Under the pieces are notes generated by a model, which did not search any database, was not told where the DNA came from, and worked only from the letters and a program-made list of their open reading frames with translations. Below, one piece after another: positions 1 through 18,900 of a stretch of DNA of 64,000 nucleotides (the stretch's first letter is position 1; every line of letters starts with the position of its first letter). This DNA is from Chimonanthus salicifolius. Taxonomy: Eukaryota; Streptophyta; Magnoliopsida; Laurales; Calycanthaceae. The DNA lies in assembly GCA_013350335.1 (NCBI GenBank), contig CM023537.1, positions 13,582,884-13,646,883 on the forward strand, given 5' to 3'. The translations under genes were made by a program, and so were the position numbers.

Positions 1-872
1 TAGTTGATAATTTTTTCTCAATTTTGCGCAAATTTTTCTATTTTTAGATTTTAACATAAGAATATGGGCCAAATCCTTCAACCTCACCAAATTTAATCAT
101 AATCTTTTTGTCTATTTTTAGTCAGTTTTTGCATGAATTTCCTCTAATTTTACATAACCATACGATAAAGCTGGAACAAATCTTTAAAAGTCACCAAATC
201 AATCTTAAAATTTGTTCCTATTTTTCAGTCTAATTTTACACGAATTTCTTAATTTTTAATACTAATATGATGAAGATAGGTCAAATCTTTCAAACTCACC
301 AAATCAAATCTTAATTTTTTTTTCTATTTTTAGCTATTTAGGGGATGAATTTTTCCTATTTTTTTGCTTCCGAAGCATGAAAGCAAATCACAAATGTTTA
401 ATGAACGAACAATTGAGATTCATTTGATGTTCACCTTAAACTATCTCTTTAATATATAGATAAAGAGCATTAATTGTTTTAAATGCTAACCACTGACTTG
501 TTTCGGATATTGGTGGACCTCATATTGTTTATTAGCATGTAAAGAGGAGTGCAAATGAGGTTGTGAATGTATACTGCAATATTGTAAAAATACAAGAAGT
601 TAACCTTTATTTTGTTAAAAACAGGGTTTTGTAGGATTGATTCATTCCCTTAATTAAAGGGATCATCTATTGTAATCTGTAGCTACCAAAACTAATTAAT
701 AACATTCAGAGTGGCTGGCATCTCAATGTAGCATAGCAAATTATCCCACAAGTCTCCTCTCTCTCTCTAACAGCGCACGCACACACACACACTCGCTCAC
801 TCTCATGACTCATCTATCCTTTAGTTCTTTTCTTCTCTAAAAATGTAGAGCAAAGGTCCTTGGAGATCTTTC

Positions 873-914
<42 letters not shown>

Positions 915-1210
915 CTCTATCTATCTATCTATCTATCTTTTTAACTTTTTAAGGTCGCAGATTTTATTACCTTAGAAAAATGAAGTTTGTGGATTTGAGT
1001 CAAGTTACCATTTCACAAATAATTAATTAAATGATATTATATTCATAGACAAGAGCTTACAACACAAATGGCAAGTACTAACTGTTGAAATCGTAAAGGT
1101 TATAGTCTTGAGTCATATTTACCATTAAAAATAAAGGATATCACATGGTCATGATGGAAAGCAAATTTACACAAAAGGAAAATTGCAGAGGAAGTCATCA
1201 ACAAACTCAC
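1..1210. other. Intron 4 of the HUA2-like gene, non-coding
   Basis: No exon is visible on either strand. The donor of exon 4 (GAG then GTGAGT, minus strand) lies at 1210-1209, so this stretch is the start of an intron whose acceptor lies beyond the window. It contains a CT-rich simple repeat near 878-940 (CT then ATCT units), a short CA run near 780-790, and a dispersed AT-rich repeat near 235-445 that recurs at about 45.96-46.16 kb. Confidence 0.6.
235..445. repeat. Dispersed AT-rich repeat, copy 1
   Basis: The block containing 'gcaaatcacaaatgtttaat' and 'gagattcatttgatgttcac' is matched with mismatches at about 45960-46165 ('gcaaatcacaaccacttaat', 'agattcatttgacaatcacc'). Weaker versions of the 'ctatttttag ... 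caaatc' phrase also repeat within 1-360. The family is unknown; no TIR, A-tail or coding capacity is visible. Confidence 0.55.
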
Positions 1211-7433
<6,223 letters not shown>

Positions 7434-8001
7434 GGCAAAATGGCTGGGGTGGACGAATCGGATGGACTGATGGCTTTGATGAAGCGAAGCAGCTAGGATG
7501 GAGGAAAGGGACGATCAGTAGCGGCTGATGTAGATTCAGGGTTCTGCATTTCAACGACGGAGATGAAACGGAAGGGCTTCGAGCAGGTGGGTGAGGCAGA
7601 ATCCGGTCAGTGCCAATTGCGCTCGGAGAGAGAGAGATTGTACATTACAAGTTTTTTAAATATGTGAAATGTGGGTCCACAAGATACTGCAACCAATCAA
7701 AGAGAAAAAGGAACAATTCATTCAAAATAAATGATGTTCCAAATGTTAATTCGATCCGATGATTATACTCATTAATAGCTTTTAGAACGTTGTTAAATCC
7801 TTATTATTATAATAATGAAAAGTTTTTAACTTTTATTTTATAGGTGTTAAATAAATAATGCAATTATATTAAATTTTAATGATCATGATGATGGTCATAA
7901 ACACCTTTGAGATTAGACAATTTTTTAAAGTTTCATCATTTAATATAATTACATCTTTTATTTTAATAAGAGTAAATAATCAAAGAAAGTAAAAAAAATT
8001 A
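7434..8001. other. 5' flank of the HUA2-like gene
   Basis: Presumed promoter and leader of the HUA2-like gene (minus strand). 7434-7660 is comparatively GC-rich with a short GA run near 7627-7635, as in a leader. No clear TATA box was found. 7700-8000 is AT-rich and shows no gene. Confidence 0.4.
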
Positions 8002-8202
8002 CTCTTTTCATCTCATTTTAGTTGTCTCATTTGAAATATTTGTATTTTTTAAAGAACTCTCTATATAAGACTAGTATTATATGTGACTATATGTGATTTC
8101 ATCAATTTTCAATATACTTTATACTATTCTAATATAAATGAGACAATTATTTTGAGATAATTTTAAAATTCATATAAAATAATTAAATTGAGATAAAGGG
8201 AG
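8002..8202. mobile_element. Stowaway-like MITE, copy 1
   Basis: About 200 bp, flanked by TA on both sides (8000-8001 and 8203-8204). Its ends are CTCTTTTCATCTCATTTTAG and, inverted, CTCCCTTTATCTCAATTTAA, a degenerate version of the CTCCCTCCGTCCC terminus of Tc1/mariner-type Stowaway MITEs. The interior ('gttgtctcatttgaaatatt', 'ttattttgagataatt') matches the copy at 19573-19762. Confidence 0.8.
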
Positions 8203-8411
8203 TATAAAATAAAAATCTAAAAGAAAAAAACATGTTAAAAATATCTCATCCTCATAACTAATAATTAATATTTCACTATTTGCATGAAACACCCATTTCT
8301 ATGCCATGCATTTTCATTTTACTGAATGCAAAGTTCTTGTCTTTATACACGCCACTCATATGAATGTTATGTATCGATTTTCTTTTTGAAGTTCATACTT
8401 TAACTTTTTAT

Positions 8412-9700
8412 TGTCACGCCCAGCTAACACATTATCAAGACGCTCGATAATTTTTTTCTAATCTCATTCACAATTTATGTCACTACAATTAAAATTACAC
8501 ATAGACATCCATTACACAATCTAGCACAACATAAACATAGAGATTTCATAATACATGTTACAAGTGCAGTACAAAAAATTATTACAATTCTTCATATAGT
8601 TTCTATACCAAATATTTGAAGTTCTAGTCCAACGAAAATAGAGGGGGTCATGTGACTTGAAATCAAGAACAGGGTACCGTTCACCATGTCCTTAGATAGA
8701 GTTCCTGAAATTGTAAGAAAGTGAGTTAACTAGCCCACTGGAAAAAAAAAAATAATATACGTATAACATGTTATCAATCAAACATGCTTAATAACCAAAA
8801 CTACTGTAACAGAAGACATGCATTTCATATTATCACAAAGTATATAACATGGGTTCATAAAATAACACCCAAATCACCTAGTAATAAATGCCATGTATTA
8901 GCGATAAGACTCGAGCCGATATTTCTTATATTAGGACCAATGATTATCCTCACCGATAATCATGTGATAGTCAACAGTTTTGATACTGTATGAGTTGTAT
9001 GATTGTGTATCTTCATTTGTTTAGATTATCAACCCTAATTTGGTTCCCTACAAATTAAAAGGGATGAAAATAATGAACATTAAAACTAATATGGACTGAA
9101 ATTAAAATTAAAATTAATAAATACAACTAATAAATATAAAATTTACCATAAATAATCTTGAAAATGCAAAGAATTTAATCAATCCCAAGGATTATCGGGT
9201 CAAACTGTCAAAAGGATGGTCACGGGTAAAGGATGTGAGGCTTATGAGAAATAGTTATTAAAATAAAGACTTTGGCAAATGTAAACTTAGATATCTATGA
9301 CTTAAATGAATGGAATAAAAGGAAAAAAGGGAGGAACGAAAGGGTTATTGGGCTAGGAAAGCCTGGCGGAAAGGTGGGAGAAGGATATGCAGGTTACGGC
9401 AGTAACAAGGAGGAGATTTGGGGGTGGCGGCACATAGGAGAAGGGCTACAAGGGTTGCGGCAGCCAGGGGGAAGGGTTTCAGAGGCACGACAGCAAGGGG
9501 AGTGGGTTTAGAAGGGGCTGGCGAAAGGTTTAAGAGGGAGAAGGGAAGGGCGGAAGCACAAGGGACAGATCTGAGAGGCTTAAAGGGTGGATCTGGTTTG
9601 GGAAAGAAGGAGAAGAGAGAAACAAGATGAAGAAGAGTAGAGAAGAAGAACCTGTAAGGATGGCATCACGCCGAGGCCTCTCGCCACAAAGAATCACTCC
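8412..9700 (-). mobile_element. LTR-like fragment
   Basis: The plus-strand end TGTCACGCCC at 8412 is, read on the minus strand, the GGGCGTGACA typical of a plant gypsy LTR 3' end. A 'gtgagttaactagcccac' phrase near 8722-8740 matches the same part of the solo LTR at 29385 ('gtgagctaactagcccag'). 9340-9670 is unusually GC-rich. I could not find the other terminus or a target duplication, so the extent is uncertain. The ORFs across 9272-9630 are compositional. Confidence 0.45.
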
Positions 9701-10163
9701 AAAAAATCATTCGCTGCAAGGAATCTTGTGAAAATCTCGAACTTTTTATTTCATTCAATTGTGTGTGTGTTCTTACAAGAGAGGAGGGTTTATATAATAA
9801 GACCTTGCCCCAAATAAGAAACTAAAAAAAATTACATTAATATCCTCTTATAAAAATAAACTAGACTAAACTTATAAAACAAAGAACGTGGAGTGTGGAA
9901 TGTTCCGCGTCAATTTCCCCATCTGAAAAGAATCGACCTCGAGTTCAAATAGATGAAAAGACATCAATCTTTTCACGCACGAGTTTTCCCAGTGTGGAGT
10001 CTTCAATATGCATTCACGCGCACGTGAGATATTCAAATGTCATCCAATGGTGTCATCATCAAGCCACAATGCTGCTAGAGTGGCTTTCTTCCGTCGTCGT
10101 TGGGAAGCTCGGGCTTTTGAACTGTCACTGTGGTAAAAAATGCTCTAAATGATAAGAAGATGC
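9700..10163 (-). mobile_element. Possible LTR or internal segment of the gypsy element
   Basis: Read on the minus strand this stretch has a TATA-like TTATATAAACCCTCCTC (about 9780-9800) followed by a leader-like stretch, as in an LTR U3/R region. It lies just downstream of the gag remnant in minus orientation, where a 3' LTR would be if pol has been deleted. No terminal dinucleotides were identified. Confidence 0.3.
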
Positions 10164-13100
10164 TTATGGTGATACAAAGTTGTGGTATCTCTCCAGAAGA
10201 GTCGGATCCTGTCGCTGAAGGTCATCTGTTGTCAACAATGTGAATTTTGTTTTCAGCTGCCGTGTGGGAACCACTTTCTCATTCAGTATAAACTCTACCT
10301 TCTTTCTCTTGGGTGATAGGGAAGGCTTTGTAGGTTCAGGACATGAATTATAAAGTGGGCAAGATAGGCCAATATGTGGGTCATGATGAGGCTTATATGA
10401 GGTAGGATTGAGTGGTAAGGCTGCTGGAACTGGACATAATGTGAGGTCCTCCTCATGATCATCCACATCAGATTCATTGGACTTACAATGAGTAACTGTA
10501 GTAAACTTATATTGTTTATTGCATGTATTAATTTCACTTTTAATTTCAGCATGCAATGTATGTGTATGTGGTGCAAATGCAGATGCAAACTCAAACAACT
10601 TGGGTGACACTGGCACTGAATTAGGATCTATGGATGGGGATGATATGGGAACACACCTAACCAACTCAAGGGGATATTCGTCGAAATCGTCAATGCCTTC
10701 ATCACTTTCGGGATGTTCTCATGCATATAACAATTCATTATCAATGTCCTGGTCAGTCTTTTTATTGGATTGTTTTTCCAACACAAGGGTTCTTTCCTTA
10801 TTCTAATTCTTGGTGGGACATTCGTGAGCGAAATGCTCATAACCATGACAGTTGTAACATTTGATCCCTTTGTCTAGAAGACTTACACCAGAAGCTCCTT
10901 TAACACTTACATCCTTGTTTTGGAATAGAGCACTGGTAGCTGGCTTGGTTTGACTTACCGTATCCCGTGGAGTAGACTTAAATTGCTTAACAGGGTTCGG
11001 GTCCAACTCTTGAACTCTCTGATAAATCTCCTCCAAGGTGTTGACATTGTGGGGAATCAACTCTTTTTGGAGATCTGGACGGAGACCCAATCTAAACAGA
11101 GAAAGAGTCACAAGAAGGTCATCCTTTATATCACATCTCATCATATTCTCATCAAACTTGTCGATGTTATCGTCGACTGACATGTTTCCCTAACGAACTG
11201 CTTGCCATTGATCTATTAATCTCTCTATAGGTCAAAGGGAGGTATATTTATTTCAGTTTTTCTTTCATTTCATCCTAATGAGAAATAGGCTCACATCCGA
11301 CTCTTTCAATTTGGAGCTCTACATTGGTCCAGAAAAGTTTGGCTTGTAGCACCCCTCCTTCTCCCTCTAGGATCGGAGTGGTATTTAATGAGAAAGAGAG
11401 AGAGAGAGAGCGCCACGGCGCGAGTTAAGTCTGAGTCAGAAGATCGGACCCTCGACTGACCCAACTAGTGTGTGCACATGGACATAGTCCATTTTAACTT
11501 TTGCAATACACTAACATAAAACCTGCAGAAGCATGTACATAGTATTTGATACATTTGAATGATAGTCATTCTCAATTCAAAGCAAAGCATATTAATCCCA
11601 TATAAGTTAAATGTCAAATAATAAAGAAGTCTAATATTATCATCTAAGAGTTTATACATCATCAATTAAACTGCCAATCATATAAACTCGTACAAAAATT
11701 ACATGTTCTCAAAATATAGACAAAAATAATGATAATGTCTTTTATCTCTAAAATGTTAAAATGTGTGACTCTTCAAAACTTTGTCATTTGCTTTCATCTT
11801 CAATCATGCTCGACTAGCATTCGACCCAGCCTCATTGATCTTATCTCTTCAGGCATTAAATTCTAAAAAGGGGAAAAATTTGTGGGTTTAGTGAACGTCC
11901 AGTAGGAATTTCCATCGGTGTGGATACCAATATGTGACATTACAAAATCATAATATAAGATAAGTGCTTATTATATTTAATTCACATTTCATAAAAACAT
12001 CTCCCATCCTCATTTGAAATTTCAAATCAAAATCAAAGTCATGTGTAAATACTAAGCAATAAACATCTCGAAATCATAATACATCTCATAACAAAATATC
12101 AAATCATACTTTCCAACTTAGTATATAAAATAATCATCAATGACATGCCATGGGTGCCATGAAGTCTATGCAATCCCTTTCATGCACATGCATTGGAAAG
12201 TCTGTCTTTCACAATTCAATAGTTTTATCACTAGCCTCTTATATCCGTAGCTTTTTCGTGGCATCCGGATGGGAGCTACTTCCCTATACTTAACATTTCT
12301 ACCGGGACTACTGGGGGAGTTCTATCACCCATACAATCCTGAGCAGGTTTCGAGTCTCACACCCAGGAGCATTTAGCTCATCTTAATGCCATATCTTGTC
12401 ACATGGACGGGGCCAAAAGTCTATTTTGTAAAATTCCTTTCATAAGGATCCATATCCGTAATGCTCATGCATTCCCATCCCTCATGAATGCATGATTCAT
12501 ATGCATGAGAACTTCATCGCTAATATTAAATCCATTTGCATTTCATAATAAGATAATACATATACATCAAACTCCATGTTTAAAACACACATATAACAAA
12601 TCTCAAAACATTGAAATCCAAATTAGAAATACATATTCACCATGGTACAACAATAAGAGTAGGAAAACCTACTTGATTCCAAGTTGTTAGTGTTGATGTT
12701 GAGTCTTGAACTTCCTTGCCCAATAATAGGGTCACTTCTCTTCATTCATCCCATATATCATAAGCATAATTTTATATAAAAATCATAACCTTCTAATAAA
12801 TAACTTAATAAAATTCTTTAATAAAATTCATTACTTCTACTTTCCTTCTTGAAACCAAATTTAGTTTAGTTCATTTCCAACTAATTCTAGAAATAAAGAT
12901 TATAAGCCTTTTCTTGTGTTTTCCTTTCAAATTATACCTTATTTAGGCTTAGGATTAAGAATCCCCAATTTCCACGTCAAATCTTAACTCTAGATAATAT
13001 CTAAATTCTAACATACATTTTCTTAACCTTAGATAAATTAGATTTCTCATACCTTCTTAGATTTCCTACATGTTCTTCTCATTCATTCCACTCATAATCA

Positions 13101-14306
13101 TTTTGCACTATATTCCTAAACATGCAATTGGATCATTTTAGTACAACAATGGTAAATTTCACATACCTTAGAATTGGGGGTTTTTGTTGTGAATGAACTT
13201 GGGCTTAATTTCTAAGCCTAATTATTTGTATTACTTTTCCATGTACTTAGGTCACATATTAGGAGGCTAGCATTTCAATTTGATGGGTTAATTCACAGAT
13301 TTACATCAAATTCCATGAATTTGGGGAAAACTCCTAAATCCCTAAATTCCATCTCCTTAACTTGGGCTTAATTTCCAAGTCTAATCATTTGTATTACTTC
13401 TCTATGTAATTAGTCACGTATTAGGAGGCTAACATTTCCAATTTGATGAGTTAATTCATAGATTTACATCAAATTCCACGAATTTGAGGAAAAACCCTTA
13501 AATTCCCAAATTTCCCCAAATTCTATCATCTTAACCAAAATTTGTCTAAGGTTGGTTCCAAATCATCCTAAATTTCACATTAAACATAAATAATAAGCTT
13601 AAAGAAGAAGATTTTATCCTTTAGAAAAGCTTTCTAAGTTTCCTTCCTCTCTTTCTCAAACTTCTCTAATGGAGGAGAAGAAATTCGTGTGGGGTGGAGT
13701 TGGAGAGATGATTCTCTCCTCTTTTCTTCTCTCTTATTCCTTTTTAAGTGTAGAGGAAGAGGAGGAGAGGAGAGAGAGAGAACCGATTGAAGAGGGTGAG
13801 AGAGAGATGAGGGAAAGAGAAATGTGAGGATCGGTGGAGAGAAATAAGATGAGAAAGCTCATTTTCTCTCTATTCCTCTTAGTAAAAAAGGTAGGTGGGT
13901 CGTGGAGTGTGGATTTGGGTCTTCATTAATTGCCAAGAGGTGGGTAGTTGGACACATGGCATGACCACTCACCTCTTTAAATAAATATCTATTAATTAAA
14001 TCAATTTCTATTAAGCATTATTAATCAATAGCTTAATTAAATCACTCCTTAATCCCTCTTAATTTCTCTTAATTACTTAATTAAATCTCCTTAATCTCAA
14101 TTAATTATTAAAAAAATCAATTTCATAACTTTTAAAATTTCGGGGTGTTACATGGCTAGACCAACGATTTCATTTTTGCAATCTCACCCGATGCCCTTCG
14201 GACATTTATACCATTCAAAGTAGTGTTCCATACCAGACAACCAACCAATAAAAGCCTTTGGGTCAAGTCGGACAAAAAAAATCGGAGCTTCAACTTTAAC
14301 AGATCT
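10164..14306 (-). pseudogene. Ty3/gypsy gag remnant, interrupted by a nested solo LTR
   Basis: Two minus-strand blocks, 14153-14306 and 10164-11344, join into one gag once the solo LTR is removed. Block 1 reads KVEAPIF, RLDPKAFIGW and MEHYFEWYK, the usual start of plant gypsy gag. Block 2 continues KLFWTNVE, YRERLIDQW, GLRPDLQKEL and a CCHC zinc knuckle, CYNCHGYEHFAHEC, near 10815-10855. In-frame stops occur after KGIG, before DEMKEK, before IYLP and after WQAVR, so it is dead. Past the knuckle, 10164-10664 stays open for 166 codons with a Pro/Ser-rich composition, perhaps the gag-pol linker. No protease, RT or integrase is present. The gag proteins of such elements form the virus-like particle that packages the RNA copy. 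Confidence 0.85.
11345..14152 (-). mobile_element. Solo LTR (2.8 kb) nested in gypsy gag
   Basis: On the minus strand it begins TGTAACACCCCGAAATTTT at 14152 and ends GGGGTGCTACA at 11345, so it has TG...CA ends. It is flanked by a perfect 5-bp target duplication, TGGCT, at 11340-11344 and 14153-14157. The gag reading resumes on each side (GLA then KLFWTNVE), which independently confirms the borders. A pyrimidine-rich leader-like region lies at about 13620-13880. It has no internal coding domain, so it is a solo LTR left by LTR-LTR recombination. Confidence 0.93.
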
Positions 14307-14339
14307 CACTATTTTAGATTCAAAGTTGGGAAGGTCATA

Positions 14340-15150
14340 TTTCTTAGGGAGTTACATATTTCTCTCGCTGGCTCTCTTACTCTTTAGTGTGACAACATTG
14401 GTGTTACTTATCTCACTGCTAATCCAGTTTTTCATGCCCGTACGAAACACGTTGAAATTGATTTTCATTTCGTTTGAGATATGGTTGCTCGCAAACAGTT
14501 GGTGGTTAAAATCATTTTGACCAAAGATCATTTGGCTGATATCTTCACCAAGGGCATGTCTTCTCCTCGTTTTTTGTCCATCCATGACAAGCTCAATCTC
14601 GTTGATGGCGAGTTGTGCTTGAGGGGGCCTATTAGGGATAAGTCTCGGGCCGTATGATTTTTCAATTAGAAATAAAAATAAAGGCAACACAATATAGATT
14701 TTTCAATTAGAAAAGATAAAATTTAACCAAAATCACATAACTTACCTTCAGATAAGCCCTCGTGAAGGGCTTCTTTAGCGGAAAATGGATAAAAAACTGT
14801 TTGGTATATGATCCTGTGTTTTTTATGATTGGGGGGACGGAGGAAGGGAAATGGAGAGCCAGTGACATTTTTCTTAACTAAGAAGAAAATGATTTGGTTC
14901 AAAGATACTCATGTACTTTAGGGTTTTGGAGATTCACTATAGGGTTTATGGTGTTGCTTTGCTCTCCCATTTGTCTAAAAAAATAAAGGGTAACATATGA
15001 AAATGGTTACAAGTTATCCATCGTGATGAAAATATACTCACACTAAGATGTGCTGACAAATTATCCATTAATTTTTTTAAAATTTATATTAAAGATTGAG
15101 AATAAATTTGATATATTTAATTTTAATATGAAGTAAATTGGTTACTTTCG
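14340..15150 (+). mobile_element. Ty1/copia 3' fragment, tandem copy 1
   Basis: Unit of 811 bp starting 'ttcttagggagttacatatt'. Codes for the end of copia RNase H: CDNIGVTYLTANPVFHARTK, HVEIDFHF, a stop, then DMVARKQLVVKI, LADIFTKGMSSPRF and KLNLVDGELCLRGP, with TGA at 14655-14657. A CTTGAGGGGGC tract just before the stop resembles the polypurine tract. The in-frame TGA after HFV inactivates it. Confidence 0.85.
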
Positions 15151-15990
15151 TTTCTTAGGGAGTTACATATTTCTCTCGCTGGCTCTTTTACTATTTGGTG
15201 TGACAACATTGGTGCTACTTATCTCATTGTTAATCTAGTTTTTTCATGCCCGTACGAAATACGTTGAAATTGATTTTCGTTTCGTTCGAGATATGGTTGC
15301 TCGCAAACAGTTGGTGGTTAAAATCATTTCGACCAAAGATCAGTTAGCTGATATTTTCACCAAGGGCTTGTTTTCTCCTCGTTTTCTATCCATTCATGAC
15401 AAGCTCAATCTCGTTGATGGCGAGTTGGGCTTGAGGGGGCCTATTAGCGATAAGTCTCGAGCCATATGATTTTTCAATTGGAAATAAAAATAAAGGGAAC
15501 TCAATATAGATTTTTCAACTAGAAAAAATAAAATTTAACCAAAATCACATAACTCACCTTCAAATAAGCCTCCGGGAAGGACATCTTCAGCGGAAAATGG
15601 ATAAAAAATGGGGACGATTGTTGTTTGGTGTAAGACCCTGTGTTTTTGACGATTGGGCAGGACGGAGGAAGGGAAAGGGAGAACTAGTGACATTTTTCTT
15701 AACTAAGAAGAAAATGTCTATGAACAGAAGAAAATGAATATGGACTGAAGAAAATGACTTGGTTCATAGATACTCATTCACTTTAGGGTTTTGGAGATTC
15801 ACTTTAGGGTTTGTGGCGTTACTTTGCTCTCCCGTTAGTCTAAAAAAAAAGGTAAAACATGAAAATGCTTACAAATTATACATCGTGATGAAAATACACT
15901 TACACTAAGATGTGTTGCAAATTAGCCATTAATTTTTTATAAAATTTATATTAAAGATTGAGAATAAATTTGTTTTACATATTTAATTTT
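15151..15990 (+). mobile_element. Ty1/copia 3' fragment, tandem copy 2
   Basis: Direct repeat of the preceding unit, starting again at 'tttcttagggagttacatat' (15151). It differs by substitutions, an extra T near 'gttttttcatgcc' that shifts the frame, and a 24-bp local duplication near 15715-15745. The codon that is a stop in copy 1 is CGA here, so each copy carries its own lesion. Confidence 0.85.
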
Positions 15991-18900
15991 AATATGAAGT
16001 AAAATAAATTTTAATTTGAAAATATTTTAAATATAATTTTTTACTACTTCAATATTAATAATTTAAAATATAAAAAGTGTAAAAAAATGTTTTATTACCT
16101 GGGCCTGGACCAAGCCTAGATCACAAACTGGGCTTGGGTCTACTGGTCTGGATCTAGATCTGATTTGGGCTGAGCCTAGATCACGAGCTGGGCTGAGCCA
16201 GTTGGGTGGAAAACAAGGCTTAGTTTGGAAAACAGGGCACAATCGGCCGAACGAATGAGTAGCTGGGAGAGAGGAAGAGAAGGAGAAATAAAGGCAACAC
16301 AACGCATACAACCAAGATGTTGTATGAGCTGTATGATTGTGTATCTTCATTTGCTTAGATTATCTCTGTATTCTTTATATATACTATGTAAAAAATACAT
16401 TAGAAAAGATTGAGAGAAATAACTCAAATACCATGCACTCAATGCATGCAACCAAGATGCTAGTCAACCAAGATTTAAATCGTTACAAATTAAGGCTGAC
16501 CATTTAGACAACGTGATTTTTTGTCAAGAGACACCGGATTTCAGAATCTAGGTATGAAATTACCATTTTACCCTTCTCTTTTCTTCACCGTTTGAACACC
16601 CTTTTTCGTGCGTTCGAATGGTCAATGTAAAATTCCATCAGTCCGAATGCACGTATAGAGACCGTTTCGAACAATCATATATGTGCGTTCGTACGGTGGA
16701 ATTTTACATTGATTGTCTGAATGCACGAAAAGGGTGTTCGAACGGTGCAGAAAAAGGAAGGTAAAATGGTAATTTCACACCAAATTTTGAAATTCAGTGT
16801 CTCCTGACAGAAAAACACTGTGTCTAAATGGTCACCCCAAATTAAAATCAAAATGAATCTAAGTAGAAACATTTCTTTCCCAAGAATACCATACCCAACC
16901 AATTAAAAACCCAATCAAAATACATACCTTTTATTGAAATCCAACAAAACCAAAACTATATAAAAAGAATTAAATGAAATGATCAAAAGTTTAATAAAAC
17001 CCAATGTTGTGAAATGAAGTTTTGTACATACAGCACAAAGTAAATAAATAATTAAACCATTAACTAGAATGGTACAAAATTTGCATCTTCAAAATCAAAT
17101 GATAAAAACTCAAGATTTAAAATACTTTCCAAAAACAAACATGAAAGCCCCAAAGGAGGTGGGGCGGTGGCTGCCTTCAGCGTCTGGGCATTCCCAGGCG
17201 GTGGGGAGGGGAAAATTGAAGGCCTCGTCTCCTTTAAATCAAACCTTACTACTAAATCTTCTAATCAAAATCAGTTTTATTTAAACAAACTTCAAGATTA
17301 AATTGATAAGCAAAACAGAGAAGATGATAAAAACAGTGGGGTTTTCAAGCTTATTTTTATTTCGACTTTTTTTTTCAACAGAAGTTCAGAGAGTTTGTTT
17401 AAGGCTTTCAGAGTTTAATAAAACTTGATTTGATCAATCAATTTGGACAGTGATTAGCAGCAAAACCAATTAATAACAGCTATTAAAACCAATTGAATAA
17501 TTAACTAATTAAAGAAATAAGAACCTAAGGTAGTAAATGGAACCAAACCATACAGTACCTGGGTATTTCCAGGCGTTGAATGGGGTAAACGAACACTAGA
17601 CGAGAGTGGAGAGAGTGGGTTCTCTCTCTCTCTGTTCTGTTCTTCTTCTCCCTTTTTTTTTAATCAAGTTGAAAGTCCCTAAGAGGTGGGCGTTGGCTGT
17701 TTGTGGGTGTTGGCTGCCTACAGGCAGCGCCTGAATGCCCTGCAGAGGTGCTGCTAGGCTGAAGTGAGAGAGAGAAAACAGAAAAAAAAAAAAACAATGG
17801 TTTTTGTTGGGCTGCAAAGAGTTCTACATCGGTTGGCAAAGAGGAAAAATAAAGGGTTATAAAGGGCTGAACAACTCCACCTGAGTAGTCTTTTGGCCTG
17901 GAAACTTCAGACTTAACAAGTGGTTTCAGAGTTAGGCCCCCTAAACCAATGCATGTAGACTCAAGATCCTTTAGTCGACGAGATGGTTGATGACGATGTT
18001 TGATCCTGTCAGAGAGCATCATTTGAAGGGGATTGTTGAGGCAGGTAAACAAGTCCCATCATAGGTTGAAAAAAAGGAAAAATAGAGAGTTATAAGGGCT
18101 GGACAACTCCTACCTAACAGATTAGTCTTTTGGACTAGAAACTTGAAACCCATTCTAAAACTTGTGTTTGTTTAATGAAGTTTAAACCCATTTAAGAAAT
18201 TTAAATAAAAGGACAAAAAAGAGAGAAAGGAAAGCCATCCTGCAGTTGCAGAGTTCATGGAGGAGAAAGAGAAGTGCAGTGGGCTACAGAGCTCCAATCT
18301 CGGCTGGGAGGGAGAGCTTGAGTGTGACAGGAAGCTCAAGAGAGTGATTGAAAGGGAGAGATGAAGATGGGAGAAAGGGATTGAGCCCCTTCTTATAGTC
18401 GTTGGTGGGCTCAGCCATGGCTGCTTAGCTCAAAGAGGTGACGAGAGAGGGAGAGGAAGGCTTGGAGGGGGTTTCAGCCTTACTGCTAAACGCCAGCACA
18501 CAGCCTACTGCTAAACTGGTTGGGGACCTAAGGTCTCCTGCAAGTAGGAAGAAGAGGATAGAAGGAAAAGTATTTTCTATGGGTTGCAGCCTTAGGTTTA
18601 CTGTGCTTATCTGAAAAAGGGATTCGTAAGGCATACTTTAATATCTGACCTTATAAAAATGATCACAAAGCTGTTGATTACCTAAAGGATAATTTTAGTT
18701 GAAAATCAATATCGAAAGCCGCTTGATCTAATAAAATTTGATTTGACCATTACATTTTTTTTATTCAATTTCAAAATATTTTCTTTAAAATGTCGTAACT
18801 TGAGCTCTCGAATTCGAATTCAGTAAAATTTAAGTTCATCGAAAAGCTGGCAATATGATCTACGCAATGGATTAACTCTAATCCCCAGATTTCAATCGAA

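Noticed and set aside
9272..9630. GC-rich overlapping ORFs near 9.3-9.6 kb
   Set aside because: Composition of an LTR-like fragment; no domain, no splice structure, and overlapping frames are equally open.
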